DNA of 64,000 bases. Source: Amycolatopsis orientalis DSM 43388 (GTDB taxonomy: Bacteria; Actinomycetota; Actinomycetes; Mycobacteriales; Pseudonocardiaceae). The stretch covers positions 186,001 to 250,000 of the forward strand of contig NZ_ASXG01000196.1 in assembly GCF_000411975.1 (NCBI RefSeq), given 5' to 3'. The translations under genes were made by a program, and so were the position numbers. How positions within the stretch are numbered: position 1 is the first letter of the stretch; each line of letters opens with the position of its first letter. The notes under the pieces were generated by a model, which searched no databases, had not been told where the DNA came from, and saw only the letters and a program-made list of their open reading frames with translations. This document shows, one piece after another, positions 33,587 to 42,213 of the stretch.

Positions 33587-34629
33587 CGCGCGGCCTCCAG
33601 TTTGTCGAGGCGGCGGACGAGGCGGGGGAACACCCGCAGCGCGTTGCCGCCGTAGATGGCTTCCCGTTCGGCGGGGCCGAGGGAATCGAGAGAATCGAGC
33701 AGCGCCAGCGTGTCGTCGAAGCGCCGTCCGGTTTCCGGGTCGACCGAGCGGACCGCGCCGATCATTTCCGAGGCGAACAGGACGTTCGCGGCGGGAACGA
33801 CGTCGGTGAGCAGTTCCAGGCCGCGCCGGTGGTAGACGCAGGTGTCGAAGAAAACGTTGCCCAGCAAGGCTTCTTCCAACGGAGGCCGGCCGCGGTCGAG
33901 CATCATCCCGCGGTAGCGGCCCCAGTGGTAGGGCACCGCGCCGCCGCCGTGCGGCAGGATCAGCCGCAGCGTGGGGAAGTCGGTGAACAAATCGGATTCG
34001 CACAGCTGCATGAACGCCGCGGTGTCGCCGTTGAGGTAGTGCGCGCAGGTGCCTTGCACGGCCGGGTTGCGCGACATCGCGACATGCACCATCGCGGGCA
34101 CGTCCAGTTCGGCCATCTTCTCGTACAAGGGGTAGTAGACGCGGTCGGTCAGCGGCGGCGCCTGCCAGTACCCGTCGGACGGGTCGGGGTTGAGCAGGCA
34201 GCCGACGAACCCGAGTTCGGTCACGCAGCGCTCGAGTTCGGCGGCCGACGCGCGGACGGACTCGGCGAGCGCGTCGCCCGGGGACTGCGGCAGCTGGCAC
34301 ACGCCGGCGAAGTTGTCCGGGAACAGGCCGCAGACGCGGGCGATGAGGTCGTTGCTCACCCGCGACCACACGCGGCTGGTTTCGGCGTCGCCGTAGTGGT
34401 GGGCCATTTTCCCGGCGCCGGGGGAGAACAGGGTGAGGTCGGTGCCGCGTTCGCGCTGCAGCTTCAGCTGGCCGTTCTCGATCGCGGTGCGGATCTCGTC
34501 GTCGTCGATGCGCAGCTCGTCGGGGGAGAGGCGGGCACCGGTGTCCTCGAAGTTCTTGACCTGCCGTTCGCGCCACTGGCCGAGCGTGGCCGGCGCGGTG
34601 GTGAAGTGACCGTGGCAGTCGATGATCAC
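33583..34629 (-). CDS. ligJ: 4-oxalomesaconate hydratase-like amidohydrolase
   Basis: A 348-residue amidohydrolase-fold hydratase. It matches Sphingobium LigJ along its length: start IIDCHGHFTTAP, DRVYYPLYEKMAELDVPAM, HGGGAVPYHWGR, FFDTCVYH and LFASEMIGAVRSVDPETG. LigJ hydrates 4-oxalomesaconate to 4-carboxy-4-hydroxy-2-oxoadipate in the protocatechuate 4,5-cleavage and gallate pathways. The GTG start has GGAGGAAAC upstream. It is the best functional anchor for this cluster. Confidence 0.86.
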   Translation of the reverse strand: MIIDCHGHFTTAPATLGQWRERQVKNFEDTGARLSPDELRIDDDEIRTAIENGQLKLQRERGTDLTLFSPGAGKMAHHYGDAETSRVWSRVSNDLIARVCGLFPDNFAGVCQLPQSPGDALAESVRASAAELERCVTELGFVGCLLNPDPSDGYWQAPPLTDRVYYPLYEKMAELDVPAMVHVAMSRNPAVQGTCAHYLNGDTAAFMQLCESDLFTDFPTLRLILPHGGGAVPYHWGRYRGMMLDRGRPPLEEALLGNVFFDTCVYHRRGLELLTDVVPAANVLFASEMIGAVRSVDPETGRRFDDTLALLDSLDSLGPAEREAIYGGNALRVFPRLVRRLDKLEAAR

Positions 34630-34651
34630 GGGGTTTCCTCCTGGGATGGGG

Positions 34652-35503
34652 TCAGCGCCCGGCCAGCTCGCGGCCCCGGTCGAGGCCGGGGTAGCTGCGG
34701 ACCGGTGCGGTCATGAGGAAGCGGTAGCCCTCGTCGAGGACCTGCTCGGCATTGCGGGCGGTGACGTGCGGATGCCCGACGACGACGTCGTGCTTCCGGC
34801 AGATCTCGACGATCCGCTGCCGCGCCTCGACCATCAGCGGGTGCTCCAGCTGCCGCGGCACGCCCAGCTCCTGGCTGAGGTCGCCCTCGCCGATGAGCAC
34901 GAGCCCGATGCCCGGCACCTGGTCGAGGATCGCGGGCAGGTTCTCGATGCCGAGCTGGTCCTCGATCTGGATCACGGCGAGGATTTCGCCGTCCGGGTCG
35001 AGCGGCCAGACGTCGGCCTTGGCGTAGTAGTCCTGGGCGGACAGTCCCCAGTAGCGGGCGGCTGCCGCCGGCGCGTCGCCGCGCAGGCCGGCGGGTTCGA
35101 AGCGCTCCGTGCCGGGCAGCCGGGGGTAGCGGCAGGCCGCGACGGCGTTGCGCGCTTCCTCGACACGGGAGATGTGCGGCCAGACGATGCCGTACGCCCC
35201 GAGGTCGAGCGCCTGTTTCGCGTGCCATTGACCGTGTTCCGCGCCGTTGACCGGCACACGGACGAACGGGGTCGGCGCCGGGGCGAGGGTGTCCGCTTCG
35301 AAGATGCGCCGGCGGTCGAGCAGGTACTGCAGGCTGTCGCGGAGGTTCGCGGCGTCCCACGGTTTGTGCTCGGCTTCGAAGACCACCCCGTCGTAGGCCG
35401 AACCGGCGAAGTCGAGCGCCGCCGACGGCTCGGGCGGGGCGAAGGCCGCGAAGGCGGGTTTTCCCGACTCCAGGGCTCCGATGACGCTATTCAGCCTGGC
35501 CAC
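34652..35503 (-). CDS. HpcH/HpaI-family aldolase
   Basis: A 283-residue class II aldolase of the HpcH/HpaI/CitE fold. The signature VVFEAEHKPWDAANLRDSL covers the metal/active region, and IQIEDQLGIENLPAILDQVPGI holds the metal-binding Glu and later Asp (GEGDLSQELG). These enzymes split 4-hydroxy-2-oxo acids into pyruvate and an aldehyde or keto acid. Here it could cleave the LigJ product in place of the unrelated LigK aldolase (inference). GTG 35503 with GAGGTG upstream is chosen; ATG 35515 is possible. It overlaps the SRPBCC gene end. Confidence 0.87.
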   Translation of the reverse strand: MARLNSVIGALESGKPAFAAFAPPEPSAALDFAGSAYDGVVFEAEHKPWDAANLRDSLQYLLDRRRIFEADTLAPAPTPFVRVPVNGAEHGQWHAKQALDLGAYGIVWPHISRVEEARNAVAACRYPRLPGTERFEPAGLRGDAPAAAARYWGLSAQDYYAKADVWPLDPDGEILAVIQIEDQLGIENLPAILDQVPGIGLVLIGEGDLSQELGVPRQLEHPLMVEARQRIVEICRKHDVVVGHPHVTARNAEQVLDEGYRFLMTAPVRSYPGLDRGRELAGR

Positions 35504-36059
35504 TGCGCACCTCATTCCGTTCGTTCTGTCGCTTGTGGACGATTCGCTGCCACCAGTCGCGCAGCCGCGCCCACAGCGAGGGGCGCGCGGGCGGTTCGGT
35601 CGCGGCCTCTCCCGCGCACTTGCGCACCAGTTCGGCGGAGAATTCCTTGGTCATCCGGGAAACCACCGCGCCGGCCCCGGCCTCGATGAGCGACGCGAGC
35701 TTCCCCGCGAGGCTCACCTGGCCGGTCACCCGGACCCGGGAACCCCCGGCCGCCGGATCCGGGACGACCCGGAAGGTCGCGTGTGCGGAGAACCGAGTGG
35801 CTCCCTGCCCGTCGCGGCCCTTCGCCGACAGCCGCCCTTCCCGCTCCGGCTCGTCCAGGTCCAGGGAGACGCGGGCGCCGAACCGCACGCGCACCGCGCC
35901 GAACTTGACGACCAGCGTTCCGTCGAACGATCCGTCGTCGTGCGAGGCGCCGAGCTCGGCGCCGCTGATGCACGACACCACCGCTTCGGGGTCGGACACG
36001 ACCTCCCACACCCGCTCCGGCGGTGCGGGAACGGGGATCTCCTCGTCGATCTCGATCAC
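35487..36059 (-). CDS. CoxG-like SRPBCC carbon-monoxide-dehydrogenase-subunit-G family protein
   Basis: A 190-residue SRPBCC (START-like) protein: IEIDEEIPVPAPPERVWEVVSDPEAVVSCISGAEL, a beta-rich core, and FSAHATFRVVPD. The C-terminus (about 145-190) is basic and amphipathic and may bind a membrane, as in CoxG. CoxG-like proteins accompany molybdenum hydroxylases or act as hydrophobic ligand carriers; none of the former is present here. First gene of the minus operon, facing the multi-operator control region. A TTG at 36101 is an alternative start. Confidence 0.8.
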   Translation of the reverse strand: MIEIDEEIPVPAPPERVWEVVSDPEAVVSCISGAELGASHDDGSFDGTLVVKFGAVRVRFGARVSLDLDEPEREGRLSAKGRDGQGATRFSAHATFRVVPDPAAGGSRVRVTGQVSLAGKLASLIEAGAGAVVSRMTKEFSAELVRKCAGEAATEPPARPSLWARLRDWWQRIVHKRQNERNEVRSGQAE

Positions 36060-36109
36060 AGCTCTGCCCTCGCTCGGCGGCCGCGCCCGTTGCCGGGGCA
36101 ACCGCCAGA

Positions 36110-36384
36110 TTGTTTAACAACTTTGCGGCGGACCGTAGCAGGCTGCACCGACGGTCGGCAAGAACTCCTTGTTCGACAAGATTCTCTGCGACGATCGATC
36201 CAGCATGAGATGAATCTTGTAGAACAAGATGGGTCGGGGGTGTTCTCGCAGGTGGGGCGCATGATCGCGGCCTGCCCGGCGGGGCTGGAGGCTCTCGATG
36301 AACGCAAGATTGTTAGACGATCTGCTGCTTTGAAGGTTGAAACACCCGCAGAAGGCGCGTACGGTCGCTGACACTGTTCGACAT
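36110..36384. promoter_or_regulatory. divergent control region with five GntR-type TGT-N3-ACA sites
   Basis: Sites fitting TNGTNNNACNA, the FadR-subfamily consensus: TTGTTTAACAA at 36110-36120, TTGTTCGACAA at 36169-36179, TTGTAGAACAA at 36217-36227 (inside a perfect ATCTTGT-N3-ACAAGAT palindrome), TTGTTAGACGA at 36310-36320, and a weaker CTGTTCGACAT at 36374-36384. The region lies between the minus operon (start 36059) and the plus operon (start 36452), so the GntR regulators of the cluster probably control both from here. Otherwise the 392 bp hold no gene. Confidence 0.75.
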
Positions 36385-36451
36385 TTTGGGTGTCCGCCCG
36401 GTCGCGTCGGCACCCGCGTTCCGCTCCAGCGCAGCAGAGGAGTCGCCCCCT

Positions 36452-37348
36452 ATGGCCAGGACCTTGTCCGTCGCGGTGAAGGCCTACCCGCACACGGAGT
36501 TCGTCGCCGCCCCCGGGTTCGCGCCCGGCGGCCACCGCGTCGAGGTCGCGCACGCCGATCCGATCTACCGGGCGTTCGCGCCGATGGTGCGGGAGCTGCG
36601 CTACGACGTCAGCGAACTCGCCCTCGCCACGTTCCTCCAGGCGCGCGAAGCGGGCGTGCCGATCGCGCTGCTTCCGGTCGTGCTCAGCGGCGATTTCCAC
36701 CACCACTCGCTGACCCGCTGGCCCGGTTCGGCCGAATTCGCGCCGGCGGACCTGGCCGGCAAGCGGGTCGGGGTGCGGGCCTACAGTCAGACCACCGGCC
36801 TGTGGGTGCGCGGCATCCTGCACGAGGAGTACGGCCTCGACGCGAAGGACGTCACCTGGGTGACCACCGAGGGGCCGCACGTCGCCGAGTACGCCGAACC
36901 GGCGAATGTCGAGCGCACGGAAGGAAAAGTGCTCGACGTGCTGCGCCGCGGCGAGGTCTCCGCCGCCGTCCTCGGCCCGCCCGCGCTCGACGGCGCGGAA
37001 GGCCCGCTGGTCCCGGTCATCCCGGAGTGGCGTGCGGCAGAAGAAGCGTGGGGCGAACGGCACGGGACGGTGCCGATCAACCACCTGCTCACCGTCCGGC
37101 GGGACCTGCTCGAGGCCGAACCCGGCACGGTCGCCGAACTGTACAAGGAGTTCGGCACCCGCATCGAAGAACGCAAAGCCGCCGACGCCGAACCCGGACC
37201 GCGCGTGCGCGCACTGCGCTTCGGCATCACCGACGAACTCGTCGCCGGGCTCCAGGTCGCGATCGACTACGCGCTGCAGCAGAACGTCATCCGCACCCCG
37301 GTGACCGTCGCCGAACTCCTCGACGACTTCTCCCGCCACCTCGCCTGA
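36452..37348 (+). CDS. 4,5-dihydroxyphthalate decarboxylase-like/NMT1-like protein C
   Basis: A 298-residue third paralogue, first gene of the plus operon. Segments YDVSELALATFLQAREAGVPIALLP, FHHHSLTRW and VGVRAYSQTTGLWVRGILHEEYGLD line up with proteins A and B. No signal peptide. The ATG at 36452 is preceded by GAGGAG at a distance of 9 bp. The gene stands upstream of a lactonase-like amidohydrolase, repeating the pairing seen at 29225-31060, which suggests the two gene pairs arose by duplication. Confidence 0.78.
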   Translation: MARTLSVAVKAYPHTEFVAAPGFAPGGHRVEVAHADPIYRAFAPMVRELRYDVSELALATFLQAREAGVPIALLPVVLSGDFHHHSLTRWPGSAEFAPADLAGKRVGVRAYSQTTGLWVRGILHEEYGLDAKDVTWVTTEGPHVAEYAEPANVERTEGKVLDVLRRGEVSAAVLGPPALDGAEGPLVPVIPEWRAAEEAWGERHGTVPINHLLTVRRDLLEAEPGTVAELYKEFGTRIEERKAADAEPGPRVRALRFGITDELVAGLQVAIDYALQQNVIRTPVTVAELLDDFSRHLA

Positions 37349-37368
37349 GCACACCGAAAGCAGAGCCC

Positions 37369-38232
37369 ATGTTCCGCGTCGACACGCACACGCACATCAT
37401 TTCCCCGGATACCGCCGCGTATCCGCCCGCGCCGCTGGGCGGGCACCGCTCCGACTGGTCCCGCGAACGCCCGACCGACATCGACGGCCTGCTGCGCGCG
37501 GCGGACGCCGCCGAGGTGGACCACCTCGTCATCGTGCAGGCCTCGACGGTGTACGGCTTCGACAACAGCTATGTCGCCGACCAGCTCGCCCGGCACCCCG
37601 GCCGCCTGAGCGGCGTCTGCTCGGTCGACTTCCTCTCGCCCAAAGCCGTCGACGACCTCGCCCACTGGATCGACGAGCGCGGCTTTTCCGGCGTCCGCAT
37701 CCGCGCCGCCGACGGGACGACCGCCGTGCCGACGCCCGGCCGAGGCCTCGACGACGAGCGGATGACGCCGGTCTGGCAGTTCCTGTCCGACCGCCGCGTC
37801 CCGGTCTGCGTCCAGATGCACGCCAAGCACACCCCGATCCTGGCCGGACTGCTCGAGGCGTACCCGGGCCTGACCGTCGTGCTGGACCACGCGGCCCGTC
37901 CCGATCTCGGCGACGGCGTGCTGCCGTATCCGGCGCTCGCGCGGCTGCGCGAGAGCGGCCGGGTCTTCGTGAAACTCACTCCGCCCGCCGTCCTGCGGGC
38001 CCAGCGCGAAGCCGGGTCCGCCGCACCGGTGGTGCGCACGCTGGTCGAGGAATTCGGGGCCGACCACGTCATGTGGGGCTCGAACTTCCCTGCCTCGGCG
38101 GGCTCGCTGGGGGAGCTGGCGGACCTCGTGCGAGCGCAGCTGCCCGCGCTCGACGACGCCCAGCAAGCACTCGTCGCAGGCGGCACGGCCGCACGGTTGT
38201 ACGGCGTGTCAGCGACAACGGGGGGACAGTGA
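37369..38232 (+). CDS. LigI-like amidohydrolase, copy 2
   Basis: A 287-residue paralogue of the 29225-30082 protein. Matching parts are VDTHTHIISPDTAAYPPAPLGG, HLVIVQASTVYGFDNSYVADQ, VVLDHAARPDLGD and MWGSNFPAS. As in copy 1, an Asn takes the place of the LigI catalytic Asp in the last barrel strand. Predicted lactone or pyrone hydrolase. It lies 20 bp after protein C and overlaps the ABC receptor gene by 4 bp, linking uptake and hydrolysis in one operon. Confidence 0.82.
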   Translation: MFRVDTHTHIISPDTAAYPPAPLGGHRSDWSRERPTDIDGLLRAADAAEVDHLVIVQASTVYGFDNSYVADQLARHPGRLSGVCSVDFLSPKAVDDLAHWIDERGFSGVRIRAADGTTAVPTPGRGLDDERMTPVWQFLSDRRVPVCVQMHAKHTPILAGLLEAYPGLTVVLDHAARPDLGDGVLPYPALARLRESGRVFVKLTPPAVLRAQREAGSAAPVVRTLVEEFGADHVMWGSNFPASAGSLGELADLVRAQLPALDDAQQALVAGGTAARLYGVSATTGGQ

Positions 38233-39302
38233 GAACCGTGCGTACCCGTCGGAAGACCGTGCTGGCCGCCGTGGCGGCCGTGGTCGCGCTGCTCGGCGCG
38301 GCGTGCAGCAAGCCGCCGCCCGCGCCGGACGCCCGCAACCTCGCCGAGCTCTACCAGGCGGCGAAGAAAGAGGGCCAGGTCATCTGGTTCGCGCCGAAAC
38401 CGGAAGCCCAGATGCGGCCCGCGATCAAGGCGTTCGAAAAGAAATATCCCGGCATCACGGTCAAATACACCAACAAGAAGGCCCCGGACCTCGTCACCCA
38501 GCTCAACGTCGAACAGGCCGCCGACCGCGTGAGCTTCGACGTGTCCAACGCGGGCGGGCTGACCGTGCTGCCGTCGGTGGACATGGCGGCGAAGGTCGAC
38601 TGGAGCCGGTACGGCGTGCCGGGGAACCAGATCTTCGACGGCAACTTCGTCTACGTGTGGGCCGTGCCGAAGGTGTGGGCGTACAACACGGCCGCCGTGC
38701 CCGCCGCCGAGGTGCCGCACAGCTGGAGCGACGTGCTGTCCCCGCAGTGGGGCGGCGGCAAGCTCACGATCGAGTCGCGCGGGTCGTTCATGACGGTGTG
38801 GGAGCAGGACAAGACGCTGGGCGCCGGGCCCGGGCTGGCGTTCTCCGCGAAGCTGGCCAAGCAAACCCCGCACTACACGGACAACACGACCCAGGCGCAC
38901 ACCAACATCGTCTCCGGGCAGACCCCGCTCGGCACCGACCTGGTCAACCTCGTGCTTTCGGACCAGGCGAAGGGCGCTCCGGTCGCGGTCGCCCCGGTCG
39001 GGCCGACCAACGCCAACAAGGCCTATCTGTTCGCGCCCGAGGGCTCGCCGCACCCGGCGGCCGGTCGGCTGCTCACCGCGTTCCTCGCCTCCGCCGCGGG
39101 CCAGAAGGCGCTCGCCGGCAGCTACAACTCGATCATCCCGACCGAGACCGACTGTTCGAAGACCGCCCTCGCCAACCGCGTCGTCCGCGCGCTCTGCGCC
39201 GCCGGGGTCCAGTGGCGCAGCGAGACCGACATCCAGCAGTACCAGCGGTTCGCCGATTTCTTCCCCCAGGTCGAGAAGGCCTTGGGCACCGACGTGAACT
39301 GA
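38229..39302 (+). CDS. ABC transporter substrate-binding lipoprotein, ferric/phosphonate type
   Basis: A 357-residue extracellular solute receptor. The signal sequence ends in a lipobox, LLGAAC with the lipidated Cys followed by SKPPPAP, so it is anchored outside the membrane. The mature part belongs to the family of ferric-ion, 2-aminoethylphosphonate and tricarboxylate receptors (segments FDVSNAGGLTVLP and YNTAAVPAAEVPHSWSDVL). Since the operon carries acid-degrading enzymes, an organic acid is a more likely ligand than iron (inference). GTG 38229 overlaps the previous stop; GTG 38238 is an alternative. Confidence 0.88.
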   Translation: MRTVRTRRKTVLAAVAAVVALLGAACSKPPPAPDARNLAELYQAAKKEGQVIWFAPKPEAQMRPAIKAFEKKYPGITVKYTNKKAPDLVTQLNVEQAADRVSFDVSNAGGLTVLPSVDMAAKVDWSRYGVPGNQIFDGNFVYVWAVPKVWAYNTAAVPAAEVPHSWSDVLSPQWGGGKLTIESRGSFMTVWEQDKTLGAGPGLAFSAKLAKQTPHYTDNTTQAHTNIVSGQTPLGTDLVNLVLSDQAKGAPVAVAPVGPTNANKAYLFAPEGSPHPAAGRLLTAFLASAAGQKALAGSYNSIIPTETDCSKTALANRVVRALCAAGVQWRSETDIQQYQRFADFFPQVEKALGTDVN

Positions 39303-39323
39303 AATCCCTTGGAGACTCCGACG

Positions 39324-41078
39324 ATGCAGTCCGCCACCAGGGCCGCCCCCGCCGCACCCCCGCGCCCGCCCGCCGAGCCCGCCCGCCCGCGCCGCCGCGG
39401 CCGTGTCCGCACCGGCGTCAACATCGCCATCGGCCTGTTCCTCGCCTACCTCGTGGTGTTCCCGCTGGGCATGCTGGTCTACAGCAGCCTCAAGAGCGCC
39501 GAACTGAAGCTGCCCTTCGACATCCCGGGCTTCACCTTCGACAACTTCGTCAAGATCTTCTCTTCCTCGCGGGTGCTCGAAGTCGCTCTCAACTCGGCGA
39601 TCTTCGTTGTCGGCACCGTCGCGGTGGCGCTGGTGATCAGCGTCAGCCTGGCCTACCTCTTCGAACGCACCGACCTGCCCGGCCGCCGCGTGCTGGCCCC
39701 GAGCGCGCTGGCGCCGATGGGCGTGCCCGCGACCGTGATGGCGGTGGCCTGGGTGCTCGCGGCCAATCCCGCCAACGGCCCGCTCGCCCTGCTCGTCGAG
39801 CGCGTCTTCGGAATTTCGGTCACCATCTACTCGCTGCCGGGAATGATCCTCGTGGCCGGCATCTTCGGCGTCCCCAGCATGTACCTGATGCTCGCGCCGA
39901 CCTTCGCCCGGCTCAACCTCGAATTCGAAGAAGCCGCGGCCACCTCGGGCGCCGGCTGGCTGACCCGCACCCGCAAGATCGTCCTCCCGCTCACCCTGCC
40001 CGGCATGAGCGCGGCCGCGATGCTGCTGGCCGTCATCGCCCTCGAAGAGTTCGCGATCCCGTCCATTCTCGGGACCCCGCACCAGATCTTCGTGTTCAGC
40101 AGTCTCGTGCAGGCGGCGCTGCAGCCTCCGTCGGGCATGTCGGACTACGGGCTCGCCAGTGCCTACGGCGTCCTGCTGGTGCTGCTGTCCCTGGTGATGA
40201 TCGCGATCTACCGGCGGCAGACGCGGGAATCGCACCGCTTCAAAGTGGTCAGCGGCAAGGGATACCGGTCGGCACCGGTGCGGCTGGGCCGGTGGCGCTA
40301 CCCGGCGGCCGCGATCGTGGCGCTGTACGTGCTCGTCGCGATCGTCGTCCCGATCCTGACTCTCGTGTGGACCAGCCTGACGCCGTTCCTGCAACCGATC
40401 AGCCTCCACAGTCTCGGCAGCCTCGGCCTCGCCAACTACGGCACGATCTTCACCGATCCGAACCTGACCCACGCGGTGGTCAACACCCTGGTCATCAGCC
40501 TCGTCACGGCGACGCTCACCGCCGGGTTCGGACTGTGGCTGGCACTGGCCTCCGAGCGAGGCGGGCGGGCCGGGCGCGCGTTGTTCGACCTGTCGTTCCT
40601 CGTGTTCGCCGTGCCGAGCGTCGTGCTCGGCGTCGCGGTGCTGTTCCTCTACCTGTTCCTGCCGATCCCGGTCTACGGCACGATCTGGATCATCGTCATC
40701 GCGCTCACCACGCGTTACATCCCCCGCGCGTCGCGGATGCTGCAGACCTCCCTGCTGCAGCTCGACGGCGGGCTCGAAGAGGTCGGCCGGGTGTCCGGCG
40801 CCCGGCACGGCACCGTGCTGCGCCGGGTGGTGCTGCCGCTCGTCGCGCCGTCGGTGACGCGCACCTGGCTCTGGGTCTTCGCGAACGCGCTGGGCGAGCT
40901 CCCGATCGCGCTGCTGCTGTCCAATTCGGACAACCGCACCGTCGTAGTGCTGCTGTGGGACATGATCGGCGAGAGCGCGAACTATCCCGAGGCCAGCGCG
41001 CTGGCCGTGCTCCTGCTCGCCGTCTCCGCCGGTTCCGTGTGGTGGGTCAACCGCCGCGGCTTCCAACAACACATCTGA
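39324..41078 (+). CDS. ABC transporter permease, two fused BPD domains
   Basis: A 584-residue membrane protein with about 12 helices made of two binding-protein-dependent transport domains in one chain, as in FbpB/SfuB. The EAA loops are EFEEAAATSGAGWLTRTRKIVLPL in the first half and GGLEEVGRVSGARHGTVLRRVVLPL in the second. The N-terminus is proline/arginine-rich and cytoplasmic. ATG 39324 is chosen with TTGGAGA upstream. It lies 21 bp after the receptor and 6 bp before the ATPase gene. Confidence 0.9.
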   Translation: MQSATRAAPAAPPRPPAEPARPRRRGRVRTGVNIAIGLFLAYLVVFPLGMLVYSSLKSAELKLPFDIPGFTFDNFVKIFSSSRVLEVALNSAIFVVGTVAVALVISVSLAYLFERTDLPGRRVLAPSALAPMGVPATVMAVAWVLAANPANGPLALLVERVFGISVTIYSLPGMILVAGIFGVPSMYLMLAPTFARLNLEFEEAAATSGAGWLTRTRKIVLPLTLPGMSAAAMLLAVIALEEFAIPSILGTPHQIFVFSSLVQAALQPPSGMSDYGLASAYGVLLVLLSLVMIAIYRRQTRESHRFKVVSGKGYRSAPVRLGRWRYPAAAIVALYVLVAIVVPILTLVWTSLTPFLQPISLHSLGSLGLANYGTIFTDPNLTHAVVNTLVISLVTATLTAGFGLWLALASERGGRAGRALFDLSFLVFAVPSVVLGVAVLFLYLFLPIPVYGTIWIIVIALTTRYIPRASRMLQTSLLQLDGGLEEVGRVSGARHGTVLRRVVLPLVAPSVTRTWLWVFANALGELPIALLLSNSDNRTVVVLLWDMIGESANYPEASALAVLLLAVSAGSVWWVNRRGFQQHI

Positions 41079-41084
41079 GGTGTC

Positions 41085-42212
41085 GTGACCATGCAGAACA
41101 CCGAGCACGCCGTGGCGATCTCCGGTCTCGAGAAGCGGTTCGCCCGGAAGCAGAGCGCCGAGGCGAGCCTCGCCGTGGACAACGTCGGCTTCACCGTGCC
41201 CCGCGGCGGCTTCTTCACCCTGCTGGGTCCGAGCGGCTGCGGCAAAACCACGACCCTGCGCTGCCTGGCCGGGCTCGAAAGCGCCGACCGCGGCGAAATC
41301 TCCATGAACGGCAAGGCTGTCTTCTCCTCGGCGGCCCGCCGGGACGTGGCGCCCGAGGACCGTCCGATCGCGATGGTGCCGCAGTCCTACGGGATCTGGC
41401 CGCACATGAAAGTCTTCGACAACGCGGCCTTCCCGCTCCGCTACGGCCGCAAGACCTGCTCCCGAGGCGAGGCCCGGACGCGGGTGCTCGCGATGCTGGA
41501 ACAGGTCGGCCTGTCCGAGTACGCGGACCGGTGGTCGACCCAGCTGAGCGGCGGGCAGCAACAGCGCTTGGCGCTCGCCCGCGCCCTGCTGTGCGAACCG
41601 GAAGTCCTGCTGCTGGACGAACCACTGTCCAACCTGGACGCCAAGCTGCGGTCGCAGCTGCGTTCCGAACTGCGGTCCTTCCAGCAGAAGTTCGGCGTCA
41701 CCACGATTTACGTGACGCACGACCAGGGCGAGGCGCTGGCGATGTCGGACACCATCGTCGTGATGAACCGCGGCCGGGTCGAGCAAATCGGTTCCCCGGC
41801 GGAGATCTACGACTCGCCCGCGTCCCGGTTCGTCGCCGATTTCGTGGGCAGCGCCAACCTGATCCCCGGAGTCGTCGACGGCCCGCCACGCCGCGTGGCG
41901 GAAGTGAAAACCGCCATCGGCGTCATCCGCTGCGAGCGTTTCGCCGCCCCGCCCGCCCAGGCCCGGGACGTGCACGTGTGCATCCGCCCCGAGCACGTCC
42001 GGATCGTGCCCGGAACACCGGACGCCGGTGAGCCCGACCGATTCCCCGCGCGCGTCGTCTCCACCGAATACCTCGGCGACCGGCTCGAAGTGGTCGCCAC
42101 CGCGGACGAGGTCGAATTCCGCGCCCACGCCGACGCGCACCTGCGGATCCGCCCGGGCGACGACGTCGGAGTCATGCTGGATCCCGAGTGGACGGTGGCG
42201 CTCTGGTCCTGA
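41085..42212 (+). CDS. ABC transporter ATP-binding protein, FbpC/PotA type
   Basis: A 375-residue ATPase. Walker A GPSGCGKTT, Q loop in AMVPQSYGIWPHM, signature LSGGQQQRLALARAL, Walker B VLLLDEPLSNLD and switch histidine THDQ are intact. A C-terminal TOBE-type domain (about 285-375) is present. It energises the two-domain permease upstream. GTG 41085 or ATG 41091 may start it. It converges with the gntR copy 2 gene, only 1 bp apart. Confidence 0.93.
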   Translation: MTMQNTEHAVAISGLEKRFARKQSAEASLAVDNVGFTVPRGGFFTLLGPSGCGKTTTLRCLAGLESADRGEISMNGKAVFSSAARRDVAPEDRPIAMVPQSYGIWPHMKVFDNAAFPLRYGRKTCSRGEARTRVLAMLEQVGLSEYADRWSTQLSGGQQQRLALARALLCEPEVLLLDEPLSNLDAKLRSQLRSELRSFQQKFGVTTIYVTHDQGEALAMSDTIVVMNRGRVEQIGSPAEIYDSPASRFVADFVGSANLIPGVVDGPPRRVAEVKTAIGVIRCERFAAPPAQARDVHVCIRPEHVRIVPGTPDAGEPDRFPARVVSTEYLGDRLEVVATADEVEFRAHADAHLRIRPGDDVGVMLDPEWTVALWS

Positions 42213-42213
42213 C

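Noticed and set aside
37569..42140. Very long open frame (over 1500 codons) on the minus strand across the ABC transporter genes
   Set aside because: It is antisense to well-supported amidohydrolase and ABC genes and is open only because of extreme GC at third positions; its product is low-complexity Arg/Gly/Asp/His without any domain.
38229..42212. Iron uptake system
   Set aside because: The family is of ferric type, but the genes are embedded in an organic-acid operon, and the regulator sites are GntR-type, not iron boxes; ligand left open.
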